DNA of 32,107 nt from assembly GCA_030604135.1 (NCBI GenBank), contig JAUVWL010000033.1:1-32107 (forward strand). Direction: 5' to 3'. The notes under the pieces were generated by a model that saw nothing but the letters and a program-made list of their open reading frames with translations, did not search any database and was not told the origin of the DNA. The stretch comes from Burkholderiales bacterium (GTDB lineage Bacteria; Pseudomonadota; Gammaproteobacteria; Burkholderiales; Burkholderiaceae_C). Shown one piece after another: positions 1 to 7,986 of the stretch (position 1 is its first letter; each line of letters starts with the position of its first letter). Both the position numbers and the translations under genes were made by a program.

Positions 1-165
<165 letters not shown>

Positions 166-263
166 TTAACGTCTCCGGCCCGAGCCCGCCACGGGCAGCT
201 GGCTCACCGCAAAGCGGCGCCGAAGACAAGACAACTCTCGCACGCCCCCACCCTGGCCACTGG

Positions 264-340
264 CCACCGCGGAACTGGCTTTGCCAGGCCGCAGGTGGCG
301 TCCCCTTGAGGGGAAGCGGCGCAGCCGCGCAGGGGTGGAC
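264..340. repeat. Class-2 GC-rich REP-like repeat between fusA and tuf
   Basis: On the minus strand this reads CCCCTGCGCGG...TTCCCCTCAAGGGGACG... and ends in CCTGGCAAAGCCAG. The central CCCCTCAAGGGG can form a hairpin, and the trailing GGCAAAGCC block is shared with the elements at 26041 and 28631. It begins one base after the fusA stop codon in the direction of transcription, so it lies in the fusA-tuf transcript. It may act as an mRNA 3' structure; that role is inferred. Confidence 0.6.
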
Positions 341-341
341 C

Positions 342-2444
342 TTATTTCGCGCGAGCGGAAATGATGGCTTCCTGGACGTTGCGCGGGGCTTCCGCGTAAT
401 GCTTGAATTCCATCGTGTAGGTCGCACGACCCTGCGACATGGAGCGCAGCGTGGTCGAGTAGCCGAACATTTCGGACAGGGGCACTTCGGCCTTGATGGC
501 CTTTCCGCCTCCAACCATATCTTCCATGCCCTGCACCATGCCGCGACGGCTGGACAGGTCGCCCATGACGTTGCCGGCGTAGTCTTCGGGCGTCTCGACT
601 TCCACGGCCATCATGGGCTCGAGGATGACGGGCTGGGCTTTCTTGCAGCCTTCCTTGAAACCGAAGATGGCGGCCATCTTGAACGCCTGTTCCGACGAGT
701 CCACATCGTGGTACGAGCCGAAGTGCAGCGTCACCTTGACGTCGACCACCGGGTAGCCGGCCAGCACGCCGGTGTTCAGGGCTTCGATCACGCCCTTTTC
801 CACCGCCGGGATGTATTCGCGAGGCACCACACCACCCTTGATGGCATCAACGAACTCGAAGCCCTTGCCGGCTTCCTGCGGTTCAATCTTGAACACGACG
901 TGGCCGTACTGACCCTTACCACCGGACTGGCGAACGAACTTGCCTTCGGAGTCTTCGACAGTGCCGCGAATGGTTTCGCGGTAGGCCACCTGCGGCTTGC
1001 CCACGTTGGCTTCGACGCCGAACTCGCGCTTCATGCGGTCGACCAGGATTTCCAGGTGCAGCTCGCCCATGCCGGCGATGATGGTCTGGCCCGACTCCTC
1101 GTCGGTCTTGACGCGGAACGACGGATCTTCGGAAGCCAGACGCTGAAGGGCAATGCCCATCTTCTCCTGGTCGGCTTTGGTCTTGGGCTCAACCGCCTGG
1201 GCGATCACGGGCTCGGGGAAGACCATCCGCTCGAGCGTGATGATGGCATCCGGATCACACAGGGTTTCACCCGTGGTCACTTCCTTGAGACCCACGCAGG
1301 CAGCGATGTCACCGGCGCGGATTTCTTCCACTTCCTGGCGGTTGTTGGCGTGCATCTGGACAATACGACCGATGCGCTCTTTCTTGCCCTTGACCGGGTT
1401 GAAGACACTGTCACCCTTTTTGAGCACGCCCGAGTAAACGCGCACGAAGGTCAGCTGACCCACATAGGGATCGGTCATCAGTTTGAACGCCAGGGCCGAC
1501 AGCTTCTCGCCATCGTCGGCCTTGCGGGTGGTTTCTTCTTCCTTTTCGTTGGTGCCGGCCACCGGGGGGATATCCACCGGGGAGGGCAGGAAGTCGATGA
1601 CGGCGTCGAGCATGCGCTGAACACCCTTGTTCTTGAAGGCGGTGCCGCACAGCATGGGCTGGATCTCGGTCGCGATGGTGCGCGTGCGAATGCCCTGCTT
1701 GATCTCTTCCTCGGTGAGGTCGCCTTCTTCAAGGTACTTGTTCATGAGCTCTTCGGACGCCTCTGCGGCGGCCTCGACCATCTTCTCGCGCCACTCCTTG
1801 GCAGACTCGGCCAGTTCGGCCGGGATGTCCTGGTAGTCGAACTTCATGCCCTGGGAGGCTTCGTCCCAGATGATGGCCTTCATCTTGATCAGGTCGACCA
1901 CGCCCTTGAAATTCTCTTCGGAGCCGATCGGAATCACGATGGCCACCGGGTTGGCCTTCAGGCGCAGCTTCATCTGGTCGTAGACCTTGAAGAAGTTGGC
2001 TCCAGTGCGATCCATCTTGTTGACAAAGGCCAGACGCGGCACCTTGTACTTGTTGGCCTGGCGCCAGACGGTTTCCGACTGGGGCTGCACGCCACCCACG
2101 GCGCAGTACACCATGCAGGCGCCGTCGAGCACGCGCATGGAACGCTCCACCTCGATGGTGAAGTCGACGTGACCGGGGGTGTCGATGATGTTGAAGCGGT
2201 GCTCTGGGTAGTTGAGCTCCATGCCCTTCCAGAAGCAGGTGGTGGCGGCGGACGTGATCGTGATGCCGCGCTCCTGCTCTTGCTCCATCCAGTCCATGGT
2301 GGCGGCGCCGTCGTGCACCTCACCGATCTTGTGATTCACACCTGTGTAGAACAGGATGCGTTCGGTGGTGGTGGTCTTGCCGGCGTCGATGTGGGCCGAG
2401 ATACCGATGTTGCGGTAGCGCTCAAGTGGCGTGGTACGTGCCAT
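342..2444 (-). CDS. fusA: Elongation factor G
   Basis: EF-G is the ribosomal translocase GTPase; the product is 700 aa, normal for the family. The N-terminus [18 protein letters not shown] is followed by the P-loop AHIDAGKTT, then the switch II motif DTPGHVDF and the NKMD guanine-specificity motif. A longer in-frame start nine codons upstream exists, but the ATG at 2444 follows a GGAGA ribosome binding site and gives the standard EF-G N-terminus, so I chose it. It is the third gene of the str operon, 99 bp after rpsG. Confidence 0.98.
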   Translation of the reverse strand: MARTTPLERYRNIGISAHIDAGKTTTTERILFYTGVNHKIGEVHDGAATMDWMEQEQERGITITSAATTCFWKGMELNYPEHRFNIIDTPGHVDFTIEVERSMRVLDGACMVYCAVGGVQPQSETVWRQANKYKVPRLAFVNKMDRTGANFFKVYDQMKLRLKANPVAIVIPIGSEENFKGVVDLIKMKAIIWDEASQGMKFDYQDIPAELAESAKEWREKMVEAAAEASEELMNKYLEEGDLTEEEIKQGIRTRTIATEIQPMLCGTAFKNKGVQRMLDAVIDFLPSPVDIPPVAGTNEKEEETTRKADDGEKLSALAFKLMTDPYVGQLTFVRVYSGVLKKGDSVFNPVKGKKERIGRIVQMHANNRQEVEEIRAGDIAACVGLKEVTTGETLCDPDAIITLERMVFPEPVIAQAVEPKTKADQEKMGIALQRLASEDPSFRVKTDEESGQTIIAGMGELHLEILVDRMKREFGVEANVGKPQVAYRETIRGTVEDSEGKFVRQSGGKGQYGHVVFKIEPQEAGKGFEFVDAIKGGVVPREYIPAVEKGVIEALNTGVLAGYPVVDVKVTLHFGSYHDVDSSEQAFKMAAIFGFKEGCKKAQPVILEPMMAVEVETPEDYAGNVMGDLSSRRGMVQGMEDMVGGGKAIKAEVPLSEMFGYSTTLRSMSQGRATYTMEFKHYAEAPRNVQEAIISARAK

Positions 2445-2543
2445 GAAAATTCTCCGGTTTTGATGCGTCAAAGCCCGCTACCCTCATGGGGCCGGCGGGC
2501 TGGCTTCAGGTGTGTGTGCGGGTGCTCCGGGCCCCCGCAGACA

Positions 2544-3014
2544 TCAGAAGCGGAAGTGGCTGAAGGCCTTGTTGGCTTCGGCCATGCGGTGCACCTCGTC
2601 ACGGCGCTTCATCGCGCCGCCACGGCCTTCGTTGGCTTCGAGCAGCTCGTTGGCCAGGCGCAGGGCCATGGACTTTTCGCTGCGCTTGCGGGCCGCTTCC
2701 TTGATCCAGCGCATGGACAGCGCCAGACGACGGACCGGACGCACCTCGACCGGCACCTGGTAGTTGGCGCCACCCACACGACGGGACTTGACCTCGACCA
2801 TGGGCTTGACGTTGTTGATGGCGGTGGTGAAGAGCTCCAGGGGGTCTTTCCCGGTTTTCTTCTCCATGGTCTCGAGGGCACCATAGATGATGCGCTCGGC
2901 GACGGCTTTCTTGCCGCCTTCCATGATCACGTTCATGAACTTGGAAAGCTCGACATTGCCGAACTTGGGATCCGGCAGGATTTCACGTTTAGGGACTTCG
3001 CGACGACGTGGCAT
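2544..3014 (-). CDS. rpsG: 30S ribosomal protein S7
   Basis: S7 nucleates assembly of the 30S head. The product is 156 aa, the normal bacterial length, and starts [20 protein letters not shown], typical of S7. Other recognisable S7 segments are [17 protein letters not shown] and [15 protein letters not shown]. An AGAGGTG ribosome binding site precedes the ATG. In E. coli S7 represses its own operon through the rpsL-rpsG spacer; here that spacer is 154 bp (3015-3168), long enough for such a site, but I could not assign a specific fold to it. Confidence 0.98.
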   Translation of the reverse strand: MPRRREVPKREILPDPKFGNVELSKFMNVIMEGGKKAVAERIIYGALETMEKKTGKDPLELFTTAINNVKPMVEVKSRRVGGANYQVPVEVRPVRRLALSMRWIKEAARKRSEKSMALRLANELLEANEGRGGAMKRRDEVHRMAEANKAFSHFRF

Positions 3015-3168
3015 GTTTCACCTCTTGCTTCAGTTGATGACCGGAACGTCCTGTTCTCCGGACACCCCGCAGATTCATCTGGAACCTGCACTTACTCGAC
3101 CCCTGACCAGGGTCACTACGCCGGTCCGGCTCGTCAAAACCGGGCGGCACCAAAAAAAGAAAAGCCGA

Positions 3169-3546
3169 TCAGGCCTTCTTGGGGCGCTTGGCACCGTACT
3201 TGGAACGCGCCTGCTTGCGATCTTTCACGCCCTGCAGGTCCAGCGAGCCGCGGACGATGTGGTAACGCACACCGGGCAGATCCTTGACACGACCGCCACG
3301 GACCAGCACAACGCTGTGTTCCTGGAGATTGTGGCCTTCACCACCGATGTAGGAGATAACCTCAAAACCGTTGGTCAGGCGCACTTTGGCGACCTTGCGC
3401 AGAGCGGAGTTGGGCTTCTTGGGGGTCGTGGTGTACACACGGGTGCACACACCGCGACGCTGCGGGCAGTTTTCCATGGCCGGGCTCTTGGATTTGGTCT
3501 TTTCGACCTCCCGGCCGTGGCGCACGAGCTGGTTGATGGTTGGCAT
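3169..3546 (-). CDS. rpsL: 30S ribosomal protein S12
   Basis: S12 is the decoding-centre protein and first gene of the str operon. It is 125 aa, starts [20 protein letters not shown] and contains [12 protein letters not shown] and [12 protein letters not shown]. The lysines in these two loops, where streptomycin-resistance substitutions usually arise, are unaltered, so the allele looks wild type at those sites. It follows the promoter at 3614-3642 and a leader hairpin at 3576-3607. Confidence 0.98.
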   Translation of the reverse strand: MPTINQLVRHGREVEKTKSKSPAMENCPQRRGVCTRVYTTTPKKPNSALRKVAKVRLTNGFEVISYIGGEGHNLQEHSVVLVRGGRVKDLPGVRYHIVRGSLDLQGVKDRKQARSKYGAKRPKKA

Positions 3547-3575
3547 TGATAAACGTCCCTAAACGTTTGAAACGG

Positions 3576-3607
3576 AAAAAGAAAACCCTTCGGAGAGTTC
3601 CGAAAAG
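3576..3607 (-). terminator. Terminator-like hairpin in the rpsL leader (possible attenuator)
   Basis: On the minus strand CTTTTCGGA, loop ACTC and TCCGAAGGG form a 9-bp stem (with two G-U pairs), followed at once by TTTTCTTTTT. That is the form of an intrinsic terminator, yet it lies between the operon promoter and the rpsL start codon. It would therefore attenuate rather than end the operon. Premature-terminator leaders upstream of rpsL have been proposed in pseudomonads (from memory). The stem is visible; the regulatory role is inferred. Confidence 0.55.
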
Positions 3608-3613
3608 CCCTCT

Positions 3614-3642
3614 ACTGTAGCACGGGGGCTGAAATATGCCAA
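3614..3642 (-). promoter_or_regulatory. Sigma70 promoter of the rpsL-rpsG-fusA-tuf operon
   Basis: On the minus strand the -35 box is TTGGCA (3642-3637), the spacer is 17 bp, and the -10 box is TACAGT (3619-3614). Both boxes are close to consensus with optimal spacing, and the site sits about 68 bp upstream of the rpsL start codon. Confidence 0.7.
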
Positions 3643-3691
3643 GTGGAGGCACTCAACCTGGCACCCGACCCAACACAGCGGGCTGGCGATC

Positions 3692-3720
3692 GTGGACTCC
3701 CGCGTTCGCGGGAGTGACGG
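3692..3720. repeat. dRS3-like palindromic repeat, single unit
   Basis: The unit has the form GTGGACTCCCGCG-TT-CGCGGGAGTGACGG, an inverted repeat around CCCGCG/CGCGGG. It resembles the Neisseria dRS3 type (ATTCCC-N8-GGGAAT) and related Burkholderiales elements. Paired versions occur at 14872-14957 and 15631-15713. It lies in the 286-bp gap upstream of rpsL. Confidence 0.65.
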
Positions 3721-3759
3721 GGTATCTGCTGAGCGTGGCGGCCGCAAGACCGCAACGCA

Positions 3760-3826
3760 GGGCCGCCCCAAGCAAGGTCAGCCCCCCGGGAGGCAGCGAC
3801 CCGCGAAGCGGCGGAGCTTGGGGGCT
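3760..3826 (-). repeat. Class-1 REP-like repeat (GGCCGCCCC ... GCAGCGACCCGCG)
   Basis: Contains GGCCGCCCCAAGCAAGG, CAGCCCCCCGGGAGGCAGCG and ACCCGCGAAGCGGCGGAGC. These are the reverse complement of the units at 12533, 15507 and 27209. In the direction of the neighbouring minus-strand gene (3833-5056) it begins six bases after that gene's stop codon, the same placement as the other members. Confidence 0.65.
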
Positions 3827-3832
3827 ACACCC

Positions 3833-5056
3833 TCACCGGATCCAGAGCCGGATGGCGTCCCAGGCCCGGCCGAGTATGCCGCTTTCCTCGACCGTCTCCA
3901 GCACGGTCAGGGGCATTTCGACCACCGGGGTCCCGTTGGCCAGTCGCACGCGCAAGGTACCAACGCTCTGGCCACGCTGCAGCGGCGCGACCAGCGGTTC
4001 TGTGCGAAGCACCTCGGTCTGCAGCCGCCCCCCCTCGCCGGCCGGAACGGTCACCACCACACCCTGGGGAAGCCCCAGACCCACCTGGGATGCCTTGCCT
4101 TTCCAAACCTTGGGCGTGGCCAAGGCCTGCCCGGGGTCAGCCAGACGCACCGCATCAAACGCCGTGTACCCCCAGTTGAGCAGCTTCTGGCTCTCTGCCG
4201 CACGCGCGTTCTCACTGGCGGCTCCCAGCACCACACTGAGCAGCCTGCGCTGCCCGACACCAGGCACTTCACGCCTGGCCGTGGTCACCATGCAATAGCC
4301 TGCGGCGTTGGTGTAACCGGTCTTGAGTCCATCCACGGTCGGGTCCCGGAAAAGCAGCAGGTTGCGGTTGCTGTCGTTGGCTGCGGGGGTGCCCGGGTAA
4401 CGGTAGCGCTGGATGGCGTAGTACGGCACGTACTCGGGGAAGTCCTGCATCAGGCGGGTCGCCAGAATGGCCAGGTCCTGCGCTGTGGTGGTGTGCCCGG
4501 GTTCGGTCAGGCCCTCGGGGTTGCGGAACCGGCTGGCGGTCATGCCCAGCGCCCTGGCCTGGTTGTTCATCATGTCGACAAAGCGTTCGACGCTGCCACC
4601 GACCCCTTCGGCCAAAGCCACGGTCGCGTCGTTGCCCGACTGCACGATCATGCCTTTGATGAGGTCCTCCACAGGCACCTGCATGCGAGGATCGATGAAC
4701 ATCCGCGAGCCAGGCATCTTCCACGCCCGCTCGCTGACAGGCAGCGTCTGCTCCAGGGTGATGCGCTTGGCGCGCAAGGCGTCGAACACCAGATAGGCGG
4801 TCATGAGCTTGGTCAGCGACGCCGGTTCGACCGGCTGATCGGCATCCTTGGCTGCCAGTACCTGCCCGGATGTGACGTCCATGAGCAGAAAGGCCCGGGC
4901 AGCGACCTCGGGCGGCTGGGCCATCTGCGCCTGCGCGGGCGCGCCGATCATGGCCATCAGGAACAGGGCCAGGCCCATGAAGCGAAGAGAGAAGACGCGA
5001 CGAAGCAAGACAGATCCTCGGGAATGCAACAAAGAGAACAGCAAGGGCCGGCTCAT
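3833..5056 (-). CDS. D-alanyl-D-alanine carboxypeptidase, PBP5/6 type
   Basis: This periplasmic serine peptidase trims the terminal D-Ala from peptidoglycan pentapeptides. With the ATG at 5056 it is 407 aa and shows all three penicillin-binding motifs: SLTK at 80-83, SGN at 140-142 and KTG at 245-247. The C-terminal region continues as the usual beta-rich PBP5 domain and ends in an amphipathic-looking tail (AWDAIRLWIR), the usual membrane anchor. A signal peptide ends near APAQAQ (residues 39-44). The start is uncertain. The ATG at 5056 overlaps the upstream stop (ATGA), whereas a TTG at 5008, preceded by GAGGAT at good spacing, would give a more typical short signal peptide. The family (dacA/dacC) is clear; the exact symbol is not. 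Confidence 0.92.
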   Translation of the reverse strand: MSRPLLFSLLHSRGSVLLRRVFSLRFMGLALFLMAMIGAPAQAQMAQPPEVAARAFLLMDVTSGQVLAAKDADQPVEPASLTKLMTAYLVFDALRAKRITLEQTLPVSERAWKMPGSRMFIDPRMQVPVEDLIKGMIVQSGNDATVALAEGVGGSVERFVDMMNNQARALGMTASRFRNPEGLTEPGHTTTAQDLAILATRLMQDFPEYVPYYAIQRYRYPGTPAANDSNRNLLLFRDPTVDGLKTGYTNAAGYCMVTTARREVPGVGQRRLLSVVLGAASENARAAESQKLLNWGYTAFDAVRLADPGQALATPKVWKGKASQVGLGLPQGVVVTVPAGEGGRLQTEVLRTEPLVAPLQRGQSVGTLRVRLANGTPVVEMPLTVLETVEESGILGRAWDAIRLWIR

Positions 5057-5676
5057 GCCACCAGGTGCCGCAGCGCCAGGTCCTTGAGCAAAGGCAACTG
5101 GCCATGGAAAAAATGACCTCCGCCCGGCACGACAAGGACGGGCAACGACTGGGGCCGGGCCCAGTCCATGACGGAGGACAGCGAAACGGTGTCGTCCGCC
5201 TCGCCGTGAATGACCAGGGTACGGGCATGGAGTTCCGCCGGAACGGTGTCGACCTGAAACCGGCTGGCCGCCGTGCCCACCAACAGCAGGCGTGCTATGT
5301 CGCGCTGCGCGTGCAGGCGCGTCACGGCATGGCTGGTGACGAAGGCACCAAACGAAAACCCGGCCAGCGAGAGCGGTCCCTCGGGCGCCTGGGCCACCAC
5401 CACCGCCAGCAGGTCGTCGAGTTCCCCGCGGCCCTCGTCATACCGACCTTCGCTGCGGCCCACACCCCTGAAGTTGAAACGAACAGCGCACCAACCGGCC
5501 TGCACAGCCGCTCGCGCCAGGGTCTGCACCACCTTGTTGCTCAACGTGCCCCCAAAGAGGGGATGCGGGTGCGCGATCACGATGTGACCACGCGGCGAAT
5601 CAGCAGGACGGTCGATGGCCAGCTCGATCTGACCGGCCGGTCCGGCCTGCATCAGGTGCTCAGTCTGGGCGTTCAT
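5053..5676 (-). CDS. Small alpha/beta hydrolase (COG2945-like)
   Basis: A predicted cytoplasmic serine hydrolase of 207 aa. It shows an N-terminal HPHPLFGG loop, RFNFRGVGRSEG, a nucleophile elbow GFSFG with Ser108, a later HGEADD acid loop and PGGGHFFHG carrying the likely catalytic histidine. The substrate is unknown. A much longer open frame reaches 5991, but the first 105 codons overlap the ferredoxin gene and look non-coding (Arg/Pro/Gly-rich), so I start at MNAQTEH (5676). No good ribosome binding site is visible. The stop overlaps the next gene by 4 bp, suggesting translational coupling to the carboxypeptidase. Confidence 0.85.
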   Translation of the reverse strand: MNAQTEHLMQAGPAGQIELAIDRPADSPRGHIVIAHPHPLFGGTLSNKVVQTLARAAVQAGWCAVRFNFRGVGRSEGRYDEGRGELDDLLAVVVAQAPEGPLSLAGFSFGAFVTSHAVTRLHAQRDIARLLLVGTAASRFQVDTVPAELHARTLVIHGEADDTVSLSSVMDWARPQSLPVLVVPGGGHFFHGQLPLLKDLALRHLVA

Positions 5677-5726
5677 GGCAGGAGGTGCAGCAGGCAGCGG
5701 CGTACACAAACCAGAAACGGACGGGT

Positions 5727-6065
5727 TCAGCGACCCACATCGGGGGGGGTGAGCAGGCGCTCGACGATCTGACCGTCGCGCAGGTGCGACCGGACGATCT
5801 CGTCGATGTCGCTCTGGTCCACGTAGCTGTACCAGACAGCCTCGGGGTACACCACAGCGATCGGTCCTCCGGCGCAGCGGTCCAGGCAGCCTGCCTTGTT
5901 CACCCGGACCTTGCCGGGACCCAGCAGGCCCAGCGCCTTGGCCTGGGACTTGCAATGATCGAAGGCCTGCTGCGCCTGCAGTCGGGCGCAACAGGCCTCG
6001 CCACCTGCGCGCTCGTTCAGACAGAAGAAGATGTGACGCTCGTAATAGGAAGGACGCTCGGACAT
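5727..6065 (-). CDS. Thioredoxin-fold (2Fe-2S) ferredoxin
   Basis: A 112-aa protein starting MSERPSYYERHIFFCLNERA. It carries the cysteine pattern of thioredoxin-like 2Fe-2S ferredoxins: C15, C25 or C26, C60 and C64, with AGCLDRCAGGP as the second ligand loop. It ends with a VERLL tail common in the family (COG3411). It is an electron carrier or sensor whose partner is unknown. It sits 50 bp upstream of the hydrolase on the same strand, so the two are probably cotranscribed. The start at 6065 is the only sensible ATG; the ribosome binding site is weak. Confidence 0.88.
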   Translation of the reverse strand: MSERPSYYERHIFFCLNERAGGEACCARLQAQQAFDHCKSQAKALGLLGPGKVRVNKAGCLDRCAGGPIAVVYPEAVWYSYVDQSDIDEIVRSHLRDGQIVERLLTPPDVGR

Positions 6066-6101
6066 GCCGGGATTCTAGAGCGCGAGCCGTAGGTCAGGGT
6101 A

Positions 6102-7193
6102 TCAGCGTGCCGGACGCGATGCCACCGCCAGCCCGAAGGCCAGTGCCATCCACGGCCAGAGCCAGCCCAGCCACTGGGACAGGCCATGAAAGCGGATGAA
6201 GCGCCCTTGCTCCCAGACCTCGACGGACTGCGCGAAATAAGGAGCCTCGGGTGCCCGGTTGAGCAGGGTCAGCGAGACCGCCAGGCTCAAGAGCATCAGA
6301 ACGATGCAAAGGCGGCGCGGCAGGGCAGCCAGGCCCACCGAGGCCAGCACGGCCAGGCCGCAGCCCAGCATCACCTGTGGGTTCACCCAGGCCCACGCCA
6401 GCTGGGGGCCGTAGGTCAGCGCATAGGAAACGGCCTCCACCCCGGAGGCCACCAGCAACAAGGCCGGCACCAGAAGCAGGCGGTGGAAGAAGGATCGCAT
6501 CTGCGTGAACCCGAGCAGCAGGGGCGCCAGCAGGCACAACATCACGCTCAGGATTTCGGCCGTCGGACTCAAGGGCTGGACCGGCAACGGCACGGCGGGC
6601 AGCCAGTCGGCGAAAGGGGTACCGGCCAACCAGCCCCGCAAAGCCGATTCCAGCCGCTCCCACACCTGACCCAAGCCGAAAGGAATGGGTGCGGGGTAAA
6701 GCAAGGCCGGGAACCACAAGGCCAGAAGCACCAGGCCACCATAGGCATCGGCTTCGAACCACTGGGCTCGCCACTGGCTCCAGCGCGCCATCAGACCCCA
6801 TCGGTTCAGCAACCAGGCCAGGCTGGCTCCAAGTACCCCACCTGCGCTGTTGAGCGCCAGATCCAGGTTGGATGGAACCCGCATGGGCAGCAAGGTTTGT
6901 GTGGTTTCGATGCCCAGCGACAGCAATGCCGGCAGCAGGGACGCCACCGGCCAGGACCAGCCGCCCCAGCCGGTGCGCAACATGGCCGTTGCCAGAAGAA
7001 AGCCCAGCGGAGCGTAGCCCAGAAAATTGGCCCAGACATCAAACGCCGTCCAGTACCGCGGCAGGGGGGCGGTCAGCCAGGACCAGGACAGGCCGCCTTG
7101 CGCACGCCAGCCCGCAAAGGGGTACAGGCTGGCGTACAACACAAGCACCGTGAACAGGAGGGCCAACGTCCAGGCCGAGGACCGGGTCTTCAT
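6102..7193 (-). CDS. VanZ-family integral membrane protein
   Basis: A 363-aa protein with many hydrophobic segments. The N-terminal 130 residues match the VanZ pattern: a first transmembrane helix with LYASLYPF, then NFLGYAPLGFLL (57-68), then GIETTQTLLPMRVPSNLDLALNSAGG (94-119), in which the family's E, Q, P-R, D and N-G residues are present. The C-terminal two thirds is further membrane helices with no motif I recognise. VanZ proteins are linked to glycopeptide tolerance in some bacteria, but most family members have no proven role. It precedes the ferredoxin by 36 bp on the same strand. Confidence 0.85.
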   Translation of the reverse strand: MKTRSSAWTLALLFTVLVLYASLYPFAGWRAQGGLSWSWLTAPLPRYWTAFDVWANFLGYAPLGFLLATAMLRTGWGGWSWPVASLLPALLSLGIETTQTLLPMRVPSNLDLALNSAGGVLGASLAWLLNRWGLMARWSQWRAQWFEADAYGGLVLLALWFPALLYPAPIPFGLGQVWERLESALRGWLAGTPFADWLPAVPLPVQPLSPTAEILSVMLCLLAPLLLGFTQMRSFFHRLLLVPALLLVASGVEAVSYALTYGPQLAWAWVNPQVMLGCGLAVLASVGLAALPRRLCIVLMLLSLAVSLTLLNRAPEAPYFAQSVEVWEQGRFIRFHGLSQWLGWLWPWMALAFGLAVASRPAR

Positions 7194-7291
7194 GGCAACA
7201 AGCTCAATACCACAGCGGGGTCATCTGCCCGGACGCAGGGGCTCGGCACTGGCAGGGATTCAGGGCGGGCACAAACGCTCTTGTCCGTCGA

Positions 7292-7720
7292 TCAGAAGGG
7301 CTTGAGCACCACCAGCAGCACGGCGACCACCATCATGAGCACGGGCGCCTCGTTGAACCACCGGTACCAGACGTGGCCGCGCCGGTTTTCACCACGCTCG
7401 AACCGGCGCAGCATGCGCGAGCAGGCATGGTGATACCCCAGGATCAGCAGCACCACCAGCAGCTTGGCGTGCATCCATCCGTTGCCGCTGCCCAGGCCGA
7501 TGCCATAGCCCAGCCAGAGCCACAGGCCCAGGGCCAGAGCCGGCACCGCCAGCAGGTGCGTGAAGCGCATCAGCTTGCGAGCCATGAGCAACAAGCGTTC
7601 GCGCTCGGCAACGCTCTCGGGGGGCACCATGGCGAGGTTGACGAAGATGCGCGGCAGGTAGAACAAGCCGGCAAACCAGCTGGCGATGAAGACGATGTGG
7701 AAGGCTTTGACCCAGAGCAT
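7292..7720 (-). CDS. hemJ: HemJ/CopD-family protoporphyrinogen IX oxidase
   Basis: HemJ oxidises protoporphyrinogen IX to protoporphyrin IX, the penultimate step of heme synthesis, in the inner membrane. The 142-aa product has about four transmembrane segments and starts MLWVKAFHIVFIASWFAG. The family's conserved His near the N-terminus is H8. R24, H55 and K86 (in GWMHAKLL) are also at positions expected for the heme-binding HemJ core. Many genomes label the family 'CopD'. The nearby hemB supports the heme assignment. It starts 47 bp downstream of a strong terminator, so it probably needs its own promoter or read-through. Confidence 0.85.
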   Translation of the reverse strand: MLWVKAFHIVFIASWFAGLFYLPRIFVNLAMVPPESVAERERLLLMARKLMRFTHLLAVPALALGLWLWLGYGIGLGSGNGWMHAKLLVVLLILGYHHACSRMLRRFERGENRRGHVWYRWFNEAPVLMMVVAVLLVVLKPF

Positions 7721-7767
7721 GGGCGCAGTTTAGCCGTCTGTCAGCCACCGCCCTGCCGGCCACAGGC

Positions 7768-7796
7768 AAAAAAAACCCGACCACCAGGGTCGGGTT
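7768..7796 (-). terminator. Intrinsic terminator, minus strand
   Basis: On the minus strand AACCCGACC, loop CTGGT and GGTCGGGTT form a perfect 9-bp stem, and the 3' arm runs straight into eight T residues. It is the strongest terminator in the window. It lies 190 bp after the stop codon of the gene ending at 7987 and directly after the candidate small RNA. Confidence 0.9.
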
Positions 7797-7873
7797 GGAA
7801 GCCTTTTTGCTGTCACACACTAAGGCACCCGCTCAGGGAGGAAAAGCGGGGGGCTCACCTTTCGGGTCACCCA
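7768..7873 (-). ncRNA. Candidate small RNA of about 105 nt
   Basis: A minus-strand promoter (7880-7907) and a perfect terminator (7768-7796) bracket a stretch with no convincing ORF. From a predicted start near 7873 the RNA would be about 105 nt. It contains a stem CCCGCT/AGCGGG (7850-7845 with 7833-7828) whose 11-nt loop is UUUCCUCCCUG, complementary to Shine-Dalgarno sequences, followed by a single-stranded stretch and the U8 terminator. Exposed CU-rich anti-SD loops are a known trait of trans-acting sRNAs. I do not recognise the family. It could instead be only the 3' end of the upstream gene's mRNA. Confidence 0.45.
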
Positions 7874-7879
7874 AGCCAA

Positions 7880-7907
7880 ATGTTACACGAAATTTACGTG
7901 TTGCCAA
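7880..7907 (-). promoter_or_regulatory. Predicted sigma70 promoter with palindromic spacer
   Basis: On the minus strand the -35 is TTGGCA (7907-7902), the spacer is 16 bp, and the -10 is TAACAT (7885-7880). The spacer contains an inverted repeat ACACG-N7-CGTGT that could bind a regulator. There is no gene between it and the terminator at 7768. Confidence 0.45.
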
Positions 7908-7986
7908 GCCGCCGGACCTGTTATTTCTGACAGGTGCACCCAAGAAAACTTTGGATTTATATGCTAGTGCCCTTCGCCTGCCTGGT

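Noticed and set aside
5065..5772. Plus-strand ORF of 235 codons opposite the alpha/beta hydrolase
   Set aside because: No family features. The opposite strand shows a complete hydrolase with nucleophile elbow and a coupled stop-start overlap.
7797..7986. ACCTGT-N8-ACAGGT inverted repeat near 7917-7936 as a terminator of the kinase-like gene
   Set aside because: The stem is only 6 bp with no T-tract on the minus strand, so it does not qualify; the real terminator is at 7768-7796.
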